Part shown: in pieces, positions 51,514 through 62,016 of the stretch
Layout: every line of letters starts with the position of its first letter
Position numbering within the stretch: the first letter of the stretch is position 1
Assembly (NCBI RefSeq): GCF_016919445.1
Contig: NZ_CP070356.1
Location: forward strand, 627,501 to 691,500
Length of the DNA: 64,000 nucleotides
Direction: 5' to 3'
From: Pseudomonas sp. PDNC002
GTDB taxonomy: Bacteria > Pseudomonadota > Gammaproteobacteria > Pseudomonadales > Pseudomonadaceae
Notes under the pieces: generated by a model
Databases searched by the model: none
Told to the model about the DNA's origin: nothing
What the model saw: the letters and a program-made list of their open reading frames with translations, nothing else
Made by a program: the position numbers and the translations under genes

Positions 51514-51541
51514 CGCCCCGCCGGAACAATCCTGCGGGGCG
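51514..51541 (+). promoter_or_regulatory. Hairpin just before wzm
   Basis: CGCCCCGC (51514-51521) pairs with GCGGGGCG (51534-51541), 5 bp before ATG 51547. It could terminate some transcripts from wbpW or cover the ribosome site of wzm. Confidence 0.5.
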
Positions 51542-51546
51542 CATTT

Positions 51547-52365
51547 ATGAGTAGAGCTTCTGGTATACCAATGTTCTCGAACCTGAAAGCCATCTATCAG
51601 TACCGCGGTTTCGTTCTGGGAAGCATCAAGCGCGAATTCCAGTCCCGTTACCGCCGCAGCATGCTTGGCGCGCTATGGCTGATTCTGCAGCCCTTGGCGA
51701 TGATCCTGATCTATACGCTGGTCTTCTCGCAGATCATGCGCGCCAAGCTTCCCGGCGTCGACAATGCGTATGCATACAGCATCTACCTGTGCGCGGGCAG
51801 CCTCACGTGGGGCCTCTTCGCGGAGATGATCGGCCGGGCGCAGGGCGTGTTCATCGAAAACGCCAACATGCTGAAAAAGCTGAGCTTTCCGAGGATATGC
51901 CTGCCGGTCATCATCTCGTTATCCGCTTTGCTCAACTTCGCCATCATCTTTTCGATTTTCCTGCTGTTCCTGGTCGTGACGAACAGCTTCCCTGGCACGG
52001 TATTCATTGCCGTGCTCCCGCTGCTGATCCTGCAGACAGCGTTCGCTCTGGGACTGGGGATGGTCCTGGGTGTGCTGAACGTGTTCTTCCGTGATGTGGG
52101 CCAGTTCATGGGGATTTTTCTGCAGTTCTGGTTCTGGTTCACACCGATCGTCTATCCACTAGCGATCATCCCGTCGTGGGCCCACGAATACATGCTGATG
52201 AATCCGATGGCGGATATCGTGATCGCCTACCAGGCAGTTCTGGTCCAGCACCAATGGCCTGAGTGGCACACCCTCTGGCCCGTAGTAGCCATCAGCGTCG
52301 TCACACTCATGCTCGGGCTGTACCTGTTCCGTAAACATTCCGCAGACATGGTGGACGAGCTGTAA
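51547..52365 (+). CDS. wzm: ABC-2 type polysaccharide export permease Wzm
   Basis: 272 residues, six membrane segments; N-terminal REFQSRYRRSMLGALWLILQ (amphipathic interface helix, coupling to Wzt), FFRDVGQFMGIFLQFWFWFT and the C-terminal LRKHSADMVDEL-like end, as in the A-band exporter. Exports undecaprenyl-linked polymer across the inner membrane. The start could also be ATG 51571. Stop overlaps wzt as TAATG. Confidence 0.93.
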   Translation: MSRASGIPMFSNLKAIYQYRGFVLGSIKREFQSRYRRSMLGALWLILQPLAMILIYTLVFSQIMRAKLPGVDNAYAYSIYLCAGSLTWGLFAEMIGRAQGVFIENANMLKKLSFPRICLPVIISLSALLNFAIIFSIFLLFLVVTNSFPGTVFIAVLPLLILQTAFALGLGMVLGVLNVFFRDVGQFMGIFLQFWFWFTPIVYPLAIIPSWAHEYMLMNPMADIVIAYQAVLVQHQWPEWHTLWPVVAISVVTLMLGLYLFRKHSADMVDEL

Positions 52366-53588
52366 TGGGCAGTATCCAAGTCAAGGGCCTGGGCAAGGCG
52401 TACAAGCAGTACCACTCGCGCTTCGACCGCCTCAAGGAATGGCTTTCTCCCACCTCGCGACCACATCACACGCTGAAATGGATTCTTCAGGACATCAATT
52501 TCAGCGTTAACCCGGGCGAGGCCGTCGGCATCATCGGCATCAACGGTGCCGGCAAGAGTACGCTGCTCAAGCTCATCACCGGCACGGCACACTGCACCAC
52601 TGGCGAAGTCCGCATGACTGGCCGGGTAGCAGCGATGCTCGAGTTGGGCATGGGATTCCATCCGGAGTTCACGGGACGTCAGAACGTCTACATGGCGGGC
52701 CAGTTACTCGGCCTGAGCAATGAGCAGATCAGCGAGCTGATGCCCTCCATCGAGGATTTCGCCGAAATTGGCGAATACGTCGATCAGCCCGTGCGCGTGT
52801 ATTCCAGCGGCATGCAGGTGCGACTCGCATTCGCCGTCGCAACCGCCATCCGCCCCGACATCCTCATCGTGGATGAGGCGTTGTCCGTGGGAGACGCCTA
52901 TTTCCAGCACAAGAGTTTCGAGCGGATTCGTGAATTCCGTAAATCCGGAACGACGCTGCTGCTGGTATCTCACGACAAGCAGGCAATCCAGAGCATCTGT
53001 GACCGAGCCATTCTGTTGAACAAGGGCTCCATTGCACTCGAGGGTGATCCGGAATCGGTCATGGATTACTACAATGCCATGCTTGCCGACCGCCAGAACC
53101 AGCAGCTTCGCCAGGATCTCACCGAGGACGGCAGAGTCCAGACGATCTCGGGTACCGGCGAGGCGTCGGTGGAGGGCATCGAGCTCCTCGACCAGCAAGG
53201 CAACCGCATTGAGTTCGTGGATGTCGGCCAGGTCGTCACTTTGCGCGTTCAGGCGAAGGTCCACCGCCAAGTGGAGCGTCTGGTCCTGGGTTACGGCATC
53301 AAGGACCGTCTCGGCCAGGTCATGTACGGGACCAATACCGACCTGAAGAAGCAAGTCATCGAACATCCCGAGGTGGGCACCACCTACCAGTTCGATATAA
53401 GTTTCCCGGCCAATCTCGGGCAAGGCAGCTATTCGGTCCAGACAGCGTTAGTGAGCACCGATACGCATCTGGTCAACAACTATGAATGGCGCGATCTGGC
53501 CTTGGTATTCAATATCGTCAACATCAATAAAGAGCCTTTCGCCGGCTGCTCCTGGCTGGACCCAAGAATCGAGATTTCCCAGGTATGA
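52365..53588 (+). CDS. wzt: Polysaccharide ABC exporter ATPase Wzt with C-terminal extension
   Basis: 407 residues. Nucleotide-binding domain 1-245: Walker A GINGAGKST, signature VYSSGMQVRLAFA, Walker B ILIVDEALSVGD, H-loop VSHD. The 150-residue C-terminal extension (about 260-407, beta-rich, EASVEGIELLDQQGNRIEFV onward) matches the carbohydrate-binding domain of Wzt proteins that recognise a modified non-reducing chain end before export. Coupled by ATGA to the FkbM gene. Confidence 0.95.
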   Translation: MGSIQVKGLGKAYKQYHSRFDRLKEWLSPTSRPHHTLKWILQDINFSVNPGEAVGIIGINGAGKSTLLKLITGTAHCTTGEVRMTGRVAAMLELGMGFHPEFTGRQNVYMAGQLLGLSNEQISELMPSIEDFAEIGEYVDQPVRVYSSGMQVRLAFAVATAIRPDILIVDEALSVGDAYFQHKSFERIREFRKSGTTLLLVSHDKQAIQSICDRAILLNKGSIALEGDPESVMDYYNAMLADRQNQQLRQDLTEDGRVQTISGTGEASVEGIELLDQQGNRIEFVDVGQVVTLRVQAKVHRQVERLVLGYGIKDRLGQVMYGTNTDLKKQVIEHPEVGTTYQFDISFPANLGQGSYSVQTALVSTDTHLVNNYEWRDLALVFNIVNINKEPFAGCSWLDPRIEISQV

Positions 53589-54562
53589 AGTTCGTTTCCT
53601 TCGCGCAGAACTATGAAGATGTCATGTTGTGGCGTGCACTCAAACATGTCGAAAACGGCTTCTACGTAGATGTCGGCGCGTTCTCACCGGATCACGATTC
53701 CGTAACCAAAGCCTTCTACATGGCGGGCTGGTCAGGTATCAACATCGAGCCAAATCCGGCATTCGCGCTGCCTTACCAGGTCAACCGGCCGCGCGACATT
53801 CTGGTGACCGACGCGGTGTCCGACACCGCCGGTGAACAGGATATTTTCATCATTCCCAGCACCGGCCTGACGTCGATGGATCAGGAAGTCGCCGAGCATC
53901 ATGCGGACGTTGGCTGGAAAGTGGAGCCCGTCAAGGTCCGCGTCCGGACACTCGCCGAGATACTGGAAGAGCACGCCCCGCAGCGAGATATCCACTTCCT
54001 GAAGATCGACGTGGAAGGCCTGGAAGAGAACGTCATTCGGGGTAACGACTGGGATCGCTTTCGCCCTTGGTTACTGGTAGTCGAAGCGACATTCCCCATG
54101 AGCCAGATCGAGTCCCATGCCGACTGGGAGCCATTGGTTCTGAGCGCCGGGTACCAGTTCGTCTATGCCGACGGCCTCAATCGCTTCTACGTCGCAGACA
54201 ACCATCCGGAGCTCAAAGCGGCCTTCAAGTACCCGCCGAATGTATTCGACAACTTCGTCCGCTACGAACTTGTCGCGGAGCAGGAACGAGCCGACCGCAC
54301 CCAGGAAGAAGTGCTCAGCCTGAGTCAGGGCATCGATCAGATGCGCGGCGAAGCTGGTTTGCTCAACGAACGCATCGAGATCTTGAATGCGCAGTTGGCG
54401 CACACCCGCGCTGAACTCAAGAGCAGCCAGTCAGAGCGCACGGTACTGGACACTCAGCGCCAGACCCTTTCTGACCAGTTACACGCAGTGATCCACTCAA
54501 GATCCTGGCGAATCACGCGCCCCTTACGCGCTATTACGAACTTGCTCGGCCAGCGCCATTGA
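53585..54562 (+). CDS. FkbM methyltransferase with C-terminal coiled coil
   Basis: 325 residues. FkbM methyltransferase domain (about 1-210): YVDVGAFSPDHDSVTKAFYM motif I, INIEPNP, and HFLKIDVEGLEENVIRG (the D-x-EG-x-E motif). Then a coiled coil (about 232-300) and a basic end SRSWRITRPLRAITNLL typical of membrane-touching ends in glycan enzymes. Probably methylates the growing or terminal sugar. Directly coupled to wzt. Confidence 0.88.
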   Translation: MKFVSFAQNYEDVMLWRALKHVENGFYVDVGAFSPDHDSVTKAFYMAGWSGINIEPNPAFALPYQVNRPRDILVTDAVSDTAGEQDIFIIPSTGLTSMDQEVAEHHADVGWKVEPVKVRVRTLAEILEEHAPQRDIHFLKIDVEGLEENVIRGNDWDRFRPWLLVVEATFPMSQIESHADWEPLVLSAGYQFVYADGLNRFYVADNHPELKAAFKYPPNVFDNFVRYELVAEQERADRTQEEVLSLSQGIDQMRGEAGLLNERIEILNAQLAHTRAELKSSQSERTVLDTQRQTLSDQLHAVIHSRSWRITRPLRAITNLLGQRH

Positions 54563-54578
54563 AGGTGAAATCCATTTC

Positions 54579-55805
54579 ATGAAGAAGACAGCACTTCTCC
54601 TCAGTACATACCCCTTCAAGGTACCTCGCCACGGTGGCCAGATCCGTCTGGACAGTATCGCCACAGCCTATCGTGATGCCGGGTGGAACCTGGTAAGCCT
54701 GGCGGTGTACGAATCCGAAAGCCATGGCCCCGAGCTGCTCAGCCCGAACGATGTGCCGTTCAACTTCGATTCGCCGTATCGCTTCTACAAAGGTGATCGA
54801 GCGATTCCGATGATCACGGATTTGCTCTCCGGCGCGTTTGCCTGCGCCGAAGATGGCGGGTTTGCGCACATTCGCAGCAAGCTGCCCGAGCGCATCGACG
54901 TCATTCACGTCGAGCAGCCCTGGCTCTGGCCCCTGGCAAAAAAGATCCGCGCACTTGCGCAGTACAGCAACTGCCTGTTGATCTATGGATCGCAGAACAT
55001 CGAAGAGCCCCTCAAGCGAGACATTTTCCAGAGCTACGGCATCGTGGGTGCCGATGACGCTCTCCAGGAGATTCTCGAACTTGAACAGGCGGCGGCTCGG
55101 GAAGCAGATATTGCCTTGGCTGTCACCAACAGCGACCTGGCGATCATTCGGTCCTGGGGAGCTGAAAACGCAATGCTCGCGGCCAACGGTATTTCTCATT
55201 GGCAAGCCACCCAAGAGAATCTTTCCACTTGGAAGGAGAAGCTGCCCGACGCGCCCTGGATTCTCTATGTGGCCAGCGCCCACCCACCAAACTTCACGGG
55301 CTTCGTCTCCTGCGTGGGCGACACTCTGGGCTGCATTCCGCCCGACAGCCGCCTGGTCGTTGCGGGCAGCGTCTGCGAGCACCTGTACCGTGAACTGGCC
55401 AAGACGCGCTGGCACTCATTGAACCTGTCGAGAATGCAACTGCTGTACGTCCTGTCGGACGAAGACCTCGCAGCGGTCAAGTCTCTGGCACATGCATTCC
55501 TGCTGCCCATACCCCACGGGGGCGGCTCAAACATCAAGACCGCCGAAGCGATCTATTCCGGCAAGCACGTTATTGGCTCGGAGACGGCTTTCCGGGGATT
55601 TGAAGACTATCTGGACCTGCCGCAGATCAACGTTGCCCGCAACCCGCGAGACTTCCAGCAATTCATGAGATCACTGTTGAGTGAGGATCAGGGCAATACG
55701 GCCGACGCTGGCAGTGACACGAGAAAAGCCCTTCTGTGGTCGGAGACTCTGGCCAACATTCCCAGAGAAGCGGAAAAACTGCTGAACAAGAGCTGCGTCG
55801 CATGA
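54579..55805 (+). CDS. Glycosyltransferase, GT4-like
   Basis: 408 residues, GT-B fold. N-terminal STYPFKVPRHGGQIRLDSIA (nucleotide-sugar lobe entry), VIHVEQPWLWPLAKK, WILYVASAHPPNFTG, and the C-terminal PIPHGGGSNIKTAEAIYSGK, VIGSETAFRGFE. The usual E-x7-E is modified. Sugar specificity unknown. Coupled by ATGA to the next glycosyltransferase. Confidence 0.85.
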   Translation: MKKTALLLSTYPFKVPRHGGQIRLDSIATAYRDAGWNLVSLAVYESESHGPELLSPNDVPFNFDSPYRFYKGDRAIPMITDLLSGAFACAEDGGFAHIRSKLPERIDVIHVEQPWLWPLAKKIRALAQYSNCLLIYGSQNIEEPLKRDIFQSYGIVGADDALQEILELEQAAAREADIALAVTNSDLAIIRSWGAENAMLAANGISHWQATQENLSTWKEKLPDAPWILYVASAHPPNFTGFVSCVGDTLGCIPPDSRLVVAGSVCEHLYRELAKTRWHSLNLSRMQLLYVLSDEDLAAVKSLAHAFLLPIPHGGGSNIKTAEAIYSGKHVIGSETAFRGFEDYLDLPQINVARNPRDFQQFMRSLLSEDQGNTADAGSDTRKALLWSETLANIPREAEKLLNKSCVA

Positions 55806-57271
55806 GTACTGTCTGGCTTGATGTCACCACCACCCTGTCCTGGCAACGCCCCGCAGTCGGCGTCGTCCGCGTGGAAGCTGAGTGCGCCAAGACCGCACTC
55901 GCGGGCAACGCAGGGGACCTGCCCATCCGCTTCTGTGCGTTCAACCGCGACAGTGGCTTTTTCGAAGTCTCAGCGGCGAGCCTGAGTGCGGCGCTGGCGC
56001 GTATCGACGGCGTGCAGCACAGCAAGCCGCAGGAACCTGGCAGTGTCGCGCCCAACGCGCCGGCCAGGACTCCGTTGGATGCCCGGTTGAAGCAGGCGGT
56101 CTTCTGGCTGGTGGGCCGATTGCCGACGCGCTACTCATCGCGAGTGCTGCACTGGGCGATTGCCCGCAAGAAAGGCGCGCTCGAGCTCATTCACGGTCTG
56201 CGCCTGATCAAGCACACAACGGTGGCACTGGCTCGCAGCGCCTATCGGCCCCGCCGTCAACCTGAGCCTCAGGTTGCGGCCGTTCCGGTCTCTGCGCCAG
56301 TGCGCGCGGCTCCGCCGTTCACGGCAGGCGATACGTATGTTTCCCTTGGACTGGACTGGAACGACAAGGATCTTCCTCAGCTGCGGCAGCTCAAGCGCAA
56401 GATGGGCCTCAAGGTATTGCTGTGTTGCTATGACGTCATCCCGGTCAAAGCTCCGCAACTATGCGCCGGCGATGTCGCACCCTTCTTCTCGAACTACTTT
56501 TCCAACCTTGCCTGGGCTGCCGACAAGGTCGTGTGCATTTCCCGCTGTTCGGAAAAAGACCTTCTGGAAGTGCTGGACACACTGGGAACACCGGTACCCG
56601 AGACTTCCGTGATCACCCTGGGCTCCGACCTGCCGCGCCCGGCACAGAAACTGCCAGACATCGACGTCCCTTACGTCCTGTTCGTTTCCACCATCGAGCG
56701 GCGAAAGAACCACGAAGTGCTCTATCGCGCCTACACGCGCCTTCTGGACGCCGGCGTGACCGATCTGCCGCGCCTGGTGTTCGTCGGCATGAGTGGCTGG
56801 GGAATCCAAGAGCTGCTCAATGATTTGCGTCTGGACGAGCGCATCAAAGGCTACATAGAGATGCGAACCAATGTCACCGATGACGAATTGAACGGCCTGT
56901 ACCGCAATGCGCTGTTCACGGTCTACCCCTCTCTTTATGAGGGATGGGGTCTTCCGGTGGCAGAAAGCCTGGCCCACGGAAAATTCTGCCTGTCCTCCGA
57001 CGCCGCGTCGCTGCCCGAGGTCGGCGGCGAGTTCGTCGAGTATCTCGATCCCCTCAGCGTTCCATCGTGGGCCGAGCGCATCCGCTTTTACGCGTGCAAT
57101 CCGCAAGATCTTGCAGCCAAGGAACTGGCCATTGCCTCGCGTTACGTCGCACCGACCTGGGCTGACACTGCCCGCTCGATCTTCGACAAAGCACGTGAAC
57201 TGGCAAGCCCATCCGCTCCATCGACCGAGCCATGCGCTTCGTCGCTGACTGCTCCTGAGCCGCATCAATGA
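55802..57271 (+). CDS. Glycosyltransferase, GT4 family (paralogue A)
   Basis: 489 residues. N-terminal motif WLDVTTTLSWQRPAVGVVRV followed by a variable linker (about 75-170), then the GT4 core: LLCCYDVIPVKAPQL, VSTIERRKNHEVLYRAYTRL, and VYPSLYEGWGLPVAESLAHG with the E-x7-E donor site. Probably a rhamnosyl- or mannosyltransferase; WbpX-like in size. ATG 55802 overlaps the previous stop; the end overlaps paralogue B. Confidence 0.88.
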   Translation: MSTVWLDVTTTLSWQRPAVGVVRVEAECAKTALAGNAGDLPIRFCAFNRDSGFFEVSAASLSAALARIDGVQHSKPQEPGSVAPNAPARTPLDARLKQAVFWLVGRLPTRYSSRVLHWAIARKKGALELIHGLRLIKHTTVALARSAYRPRRQPEPQVAAVPVSAPVRAAPPFTAGDTYVSLGLDWNDKDLPQLRQLKRKMGLKVLLCCYDVIPVKAPQLCAGDVAPFFSNYFSNLAWAADKVVCISRCSEKDLLEVLDTLGTPVPETSVITLGSDLPRPAQKLPDIDVPYVLFVSTIERRKNHEVLYRAYTRLLDAGVTDLPRLVFVGMSGWGIQELLNDLRLDERIKGYIEMRTNVTDDELNGLYRNALFTVYPSLYEGWGLPVAESLAHGKFCLSSDAASLPEVGGEFVEYLDPLSVPSWAERIRFYACNPQDLAAKELAIASRYVAPTWADTARSIFDKARELASPSAPSTEPCASSLTAPEPHQ

Positions 57272-58680
57272 CTACTATCTGGATTGATATCACGACGCTA
57301 CTCGCGTGGAAGCGGCCCGCTGTCGGGATCGTGCGCGTCGAGGCCGAATGCGTCCGCCACGCGCTTACGCAGACTACGCACGCTGTGCGCTTCTGCGCCT
57401 TCGATCGCGTGCTGGGTTATCGAGAAGTTTCCCATCCCCAGGCCCAGTCCTGCCTCGATAACCTTGGAAAACCTGCGCCCCATGCCGCGCCAGTTGCCGT
57501 GCATGCACCTGCGGCACAGCGTCCGTCGCTCGAGGAACGCCTCAAGCAGCAGTTGAAGACCCTCCTTGGCTGGCTACCCGAACGACACCGCACGCGCCTC
57601 TACCAGATCCTCCATAATCGCCGGCACCACTTCCGGGAACTGCTGCAGGGGCTGCGACATATCAAGAGTGGCATCAAGCAACTGATCAGGCCCCTGCCTG
57701 CTGCTGCCCCGCAAGCCGCGTACGACGATAGCCAACGCAGCACACCGCCCTTCGGCCGGTCGGATGTCTATATATCGCTGGGACTGGATTGGGATGACAA
57801 GGATCTGAGCTACCTGCATGCGCTCAAGCGCAAGCTGGATCTCAAGATCCTCCTGTGCTGCCACGACGTGATTCCGCTGAAACTGCCGCATCTGTGCGTG
57901 GAGAGCGTGTCTGCCATGTTCTCGCGCTATTTCGCCGACGTGGCCTGGAATGCCGACAAGATCGTTTGCGTGTCTCAATGCTCGGAAAGAGATTTGCTGG
58001 GCATGCTGGACATCCTCGGCACGCCCATTCCCAAGACTGTCGTGATCAATCATGGTTCGGAACTGCACGCCGCACAGGACCAATCCGCCGATCTCGTGGG
58101 CTCTCCGTACATCCTGTATGTCTCTACGATCGAGCGGCGCAAGAACCATGAAGCGCTCTATCGGGCTTACACACGCCTGCTGGATCGAGGTGAAAAGAAC
58201 CTCCCGAAACTGATCTTCGTTGGAATGCATGGCTGGGGTGTAGACGGTCTGTTGACCGATCTGAAGCTGGATCCGCGCACGCAGGACCTGATCGAAATAC
58301 GCGGCCATGTAAACGATGCAGAGTTGGCTGCGCTCTATGAGCACGCCCTCTTCACCGTGTATCCGTCTCTTTACGAAGGTTGGGGGCTTCCAGTAGCGGA
58401 GAGCCTTGCCTACGGAAAGTTCTGCGTGGCGTCCAGTGCCGCGTCGATTCCCGAAGTGGGCGGTAACCTGGTTGACTATGTCGACCCCTGGGATATCCCG
58501 GCCTGGGCAGACCGCTTGAGTTTTTACTTCTCCAATCCGAACGAGATCACGCGTCGCGAGCAGTTGATTGCGACCGATTATCGAGCCAAACCGTGGGGCA
58601 CTACCGCAGCGGAGATTCTGAATGCAGCGTCGGCATTGGCATCGGCCATGCCGGGCACGCAGCAGACATTGAGCCACTGA
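57268..58680 (+). CDS. Glycosyltransferase, GT4 family (paralogue B)
   Basis: 470 residues, a tandem paralogue of the preceding gene: WIDITTLLAWKRPAVGIVRV, LLCCHDVIPLKLPHL, VSTIERRKNHEALYRAYTRL, VYPSLYEGWGLPVAESLAYG all align. The linker region differs most, so donor or acceptor specificity may differ. Likely one of the D-rhamnan polymerising enzymes (WbpX-like). Confidence 0.88.
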   Translation: MTTIWIDITTLLAWKRPAVGIVRVEAECVRHALTQTTHAVRFCAFDRVLGYREVSHPQAQSCLDNLGKPAPHAAPVAVHAPAAQRPSLEERLKQQLKTLLGWLPERHRTRLYQILHNRRHHFRELLQGLRHIKSGIKQLIRPLPAAAPQAAYDDSQRSTPPFGRSDVYISLGLDWDDKDLSYLHALKRKLDLKILLCCHDVIPLKLPHLCVESVSAMFSRYFADVAWNADKIVCVSQCSERDLLGMLDILGTPIPKTVVINHGSELHAAQDQSADLVGSPYILYVSTIERRKNHEALYRAYTRLLDRGEKNLPKLIFVGMHGWGVDGLLTDLKLDPRTQDLIEIRGHVNDAELAALYEHALFTVYPSLYEGWGLPVAESLAYGKFCVASSAASIPEVGGNLVDYVDPWDIPAWADRLSFYFSNPNEITRREQLIATDYRAKPWGTTAAEILNAASALASAMPGTQQTLSH

Positions 58681-58745
58681 CGCGCGAGTATTTGCAGCAA
58701 CCGACTCGCGGTCGGCGCTCACGCGTCATTGCGGTTGTAACATGA

Positions 58746-59846
<1,101 letters not shown>

Positions 59847-59857
59847 GGGGACATTGC

Positions 59858-60751
59858 ATGCCAACAGCTTTGGTAACCGGCGCCTCGGGTTTCACCGGGC
59901 GCTACATGATCGATGCATTGAAGAAACGAGGCTTCAAGGTCGTTGGCTTCGGTAGCGAGATCACCAATGCGGATGAAACCCTGGCATGCGACCTGACCGA
60001 CGCCGCGGCCGTCCAGGCCGCCGTTGAAAAAGCCCAGCCAGACTGGGTGGTGCACCTGGCGGCGCTGGCCTTCGTGGGCCATGCCGACCAGGAGGCGTTC
60101 TACCGTGTGAACGTCTTTGGCACCCTGAACCTGCTCGCCGCTCTCGGCGAGCAGAAGAAGGCACCGCAACGAATTCTGATCGCCAGTAGCGCCAACATCT
60201 ATGGCACGCCGGGCGTGGAGCTGATCAGCGAGGATATCTGCCCCGCACCGGTGAACCATTACGCTTGCAGCAAACTGGCGATGGAGCACATGGTCGCGAC
60301 CTGGGCCGACCGCCTGCCAATCGTCATCGCTCGCCCGTTCAATTACACGGGCCCGGGGCAGGACGAACGCTTCCTCATTCCCAAGATCGTCGGCCACTTT
60401 GCCCGCAACGAAGCATCCATCGAGCTGGGCAACCTCGATGTCAGCCGCGACTTCTCCGACGTGCGCGATGTCGTGGAGGCCTACGTACGCCTGCTCGACA
60501 CCGAGGTCGCTGGCGAGCCTGTCAACATCTGCACCAACCGTGCGACTTCGCTACGGGAAATCATCGGGCTGATGGAAGACATCGCTGGCTACCGCATCAC
60601 TGTCGCGGTCAATCCGGCATTCGTCCGCGCCAATGAAATTCCGACCCTGCGCGGCGACAATCGGCGCTTGTTCGCGGCCACCGGCTTCGCTCCGAAGGCG
60701 GATCTTCGGCACACCCTGGAAGATATGCTGGCAGTTGCCCGCGCAGATTGA
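59858..60751 (+). CDS. rmd: GDP-6-deoxy-D-lyxo-4-hexulose reductase
   Basis: 297-residue short-chain dehydrogenase. TGASGFTGRYMIDAL, YACSKLAMEHMV (YxxxK), IVIARPFNYTGPGQDERFLI, all Rmd features. Reduces the Gmd product to GDP-D-rhamnose. 11 bp after gmd, so one transcript. The product is the donor for common-antigen polymers. Confidence 0.95.
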   Translation: MPTALVTGASGFTGRYMIDALKKRGFKVVGFGSEITNADETLACDLTDAAAVQAAVEKAQPDWVVHLAALAFVGHADQEAFYRVNVFGTLNLLAALGEQKKAPQRILIASSANIYGTPGVELISEDICPAPVNHYACSKLAMEHMVATWADRLPIVIARPFNYTGPGQDERFLIPKIVGHFARNEASIELGNLDVSRDFSDVRDVVEAYVRLLDTEVAGEPVNICTNRATSLREIIGLMEDIAGYRITVAVNPAFVRANEIPTLRGDNRRLFAATGFAPKADLRHTLEDMLAVARAD

Positions 60752-60768
60752 CGAAATTGGGACAGTTC

Positions 60769-61923
60769 ATGCGAATCGGACTCGGCACTTCGGTATGGGC
60801 CAAGGGGGCCAAGGCTGGCCATCTGGACGGAATCGGTGTGTATACCCAGGCGCTATGGCGCAGCCTGCACCAACGCAGCCAAGCCGCGCAGGCGGATTTC
60901 AGCGTCACGCCATTCGCTTTTGGCCGCGAGTTACCGGTCTTGGAGTGCGGCATTCCGCAGCCGGTGTCGGGGCACTTTTCCGCCTATGCTCTGCGCGCCG
61001 CCCTACTCGGCCCATCGCGAAGCGTGTCGGCCAAGGTCCGCAGCCAAGTGGACCTGTTCCACGCCACCGACCACCACATCCCGCAACTGAAGGGCGTTCC
61101 GGTCGTGGCCAACGTCATGGACCTGATCCCGATGCTCCACCCCGAGTGGGCCTCGCCCAATCTGCGCCAGGCGAAGAACTGGCTGTTCGGTAGAACCGTT
61201 CGCAGCGCCGACCACATCATCACCATCTCCGAGTACAGCAAGCGCGACCTGATCAACCATTTGGGTATCGCCGCCGACGATATCTCGGTCACCCCGCTGG
61301 GCGTCGATCCCATCTACTTCGAGCGCATTGGCGAGGAGCACCGACTCGAGGCGCTGGCAAAATGCGGCGTAGCCAGGGGCTTCTTCCTCTGTATCGGCAC
61401 CCTGCAGCCCCGCAAGAACCTGATGCGCGTGCTACTGGCACATCAGTCGCTGCCGGCCGACGTTCGCAGGGAGCATCCGCTGATCGTGGTCGGCCGCAAC
61501 GGCTGGGGTGCCGACGATCTGCTGCCGGCGCTACGCGCCCTCGAAGCACGCGGTGAAGGCAGGTGGCTGGATTACCTGCCACAGGCCGATGTGCTCGCGT
61601 TGCTGCAGAGTGCGACCGCAGTGGTATTCCCCTCGCTCTACGAAGGCTTCGGTCTTCCGGTGGTCGAGGCTTTCGCCGCGCGCTGCCCGGTGATCACGTC
61701 CAATTCCACGTCGCTGCCGGAAGTCGCCGGCGACGCGGCGCTGCTGGTGGATCCGCTGGACGAAGCCGCAATCGCGCAAGCCATGACTGCGACGATCGCC
61801 GACCCTGTGGCCGCACAACAACGGGTGGACCGCGGGTACCTTCGCGCCCGCGACTACTCTTGGGGTGCGTGTTGCGAAAAGACGCTGGCGGTTTATCGAC
61901 AGGTCATTGCGCAAAACGCCTGA
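60769..61923 (+). CDS. wbpY: Glycosyltransferase, WbpY-like (GT4)
   Basis: 384 residues. N-terminal MRIGLGTSVWAKGAKAGHLD, GIGVYTQALWRSL; core VVANVMDLIPMLHPEWASPN, CIGTLQPRKNLMRVLLAH, PSLYEGFGLPVVEAFAARCP, and ITSNSTSLPEVAGDAALLVD. In P. aeruginosa WbpY adds alpha-D-rhamnose during common-antigen synthesis. ATG 60769 chosen; a TTG at 60748 overlapping rmd is possible. Confidence 0.85.
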   Translation: MRIGLGTSVWAKGAKAGHLDGIGVYTQALWRSLHQRSQAAQADFSVTPFAFGRELPVLECGIPQPVSGHFSAYALRAALLGPSRSVSAKVRSQVDLFHATDHHIPQLKGVPVVANVMDLIPMLHPEWASPNLRQAKNWLFGRTVRSADHIITISEYSKRDLINHLGIAADDISVTPLGVDPIYFERIGEEHRLEALAKCGVARGFFLCIGTLQPRKNLMRVLLAHQSLPADVRREHPLIVVGRNGWGADDLLPALRALEARGEGRWLDYLPQADVLALLQSATAVVFPSLYEGFGLPVVEAFAARCPVITSNSTSLPEVAGDAALLVDPLDEAAIAQAMTATIADPVAAQQRVDRGYLRARDYSWGACCEKTLAVYRQVIAQNA

Positions 61924-62016
61924 CCACCCGATGATCGGCGCCCAAACGTTACTTGATCGAACACTTCGCTCTGATCCGGGCCAGTCAATCCCGGCCCTCC
62001 GCTCCTGAGATTATCA

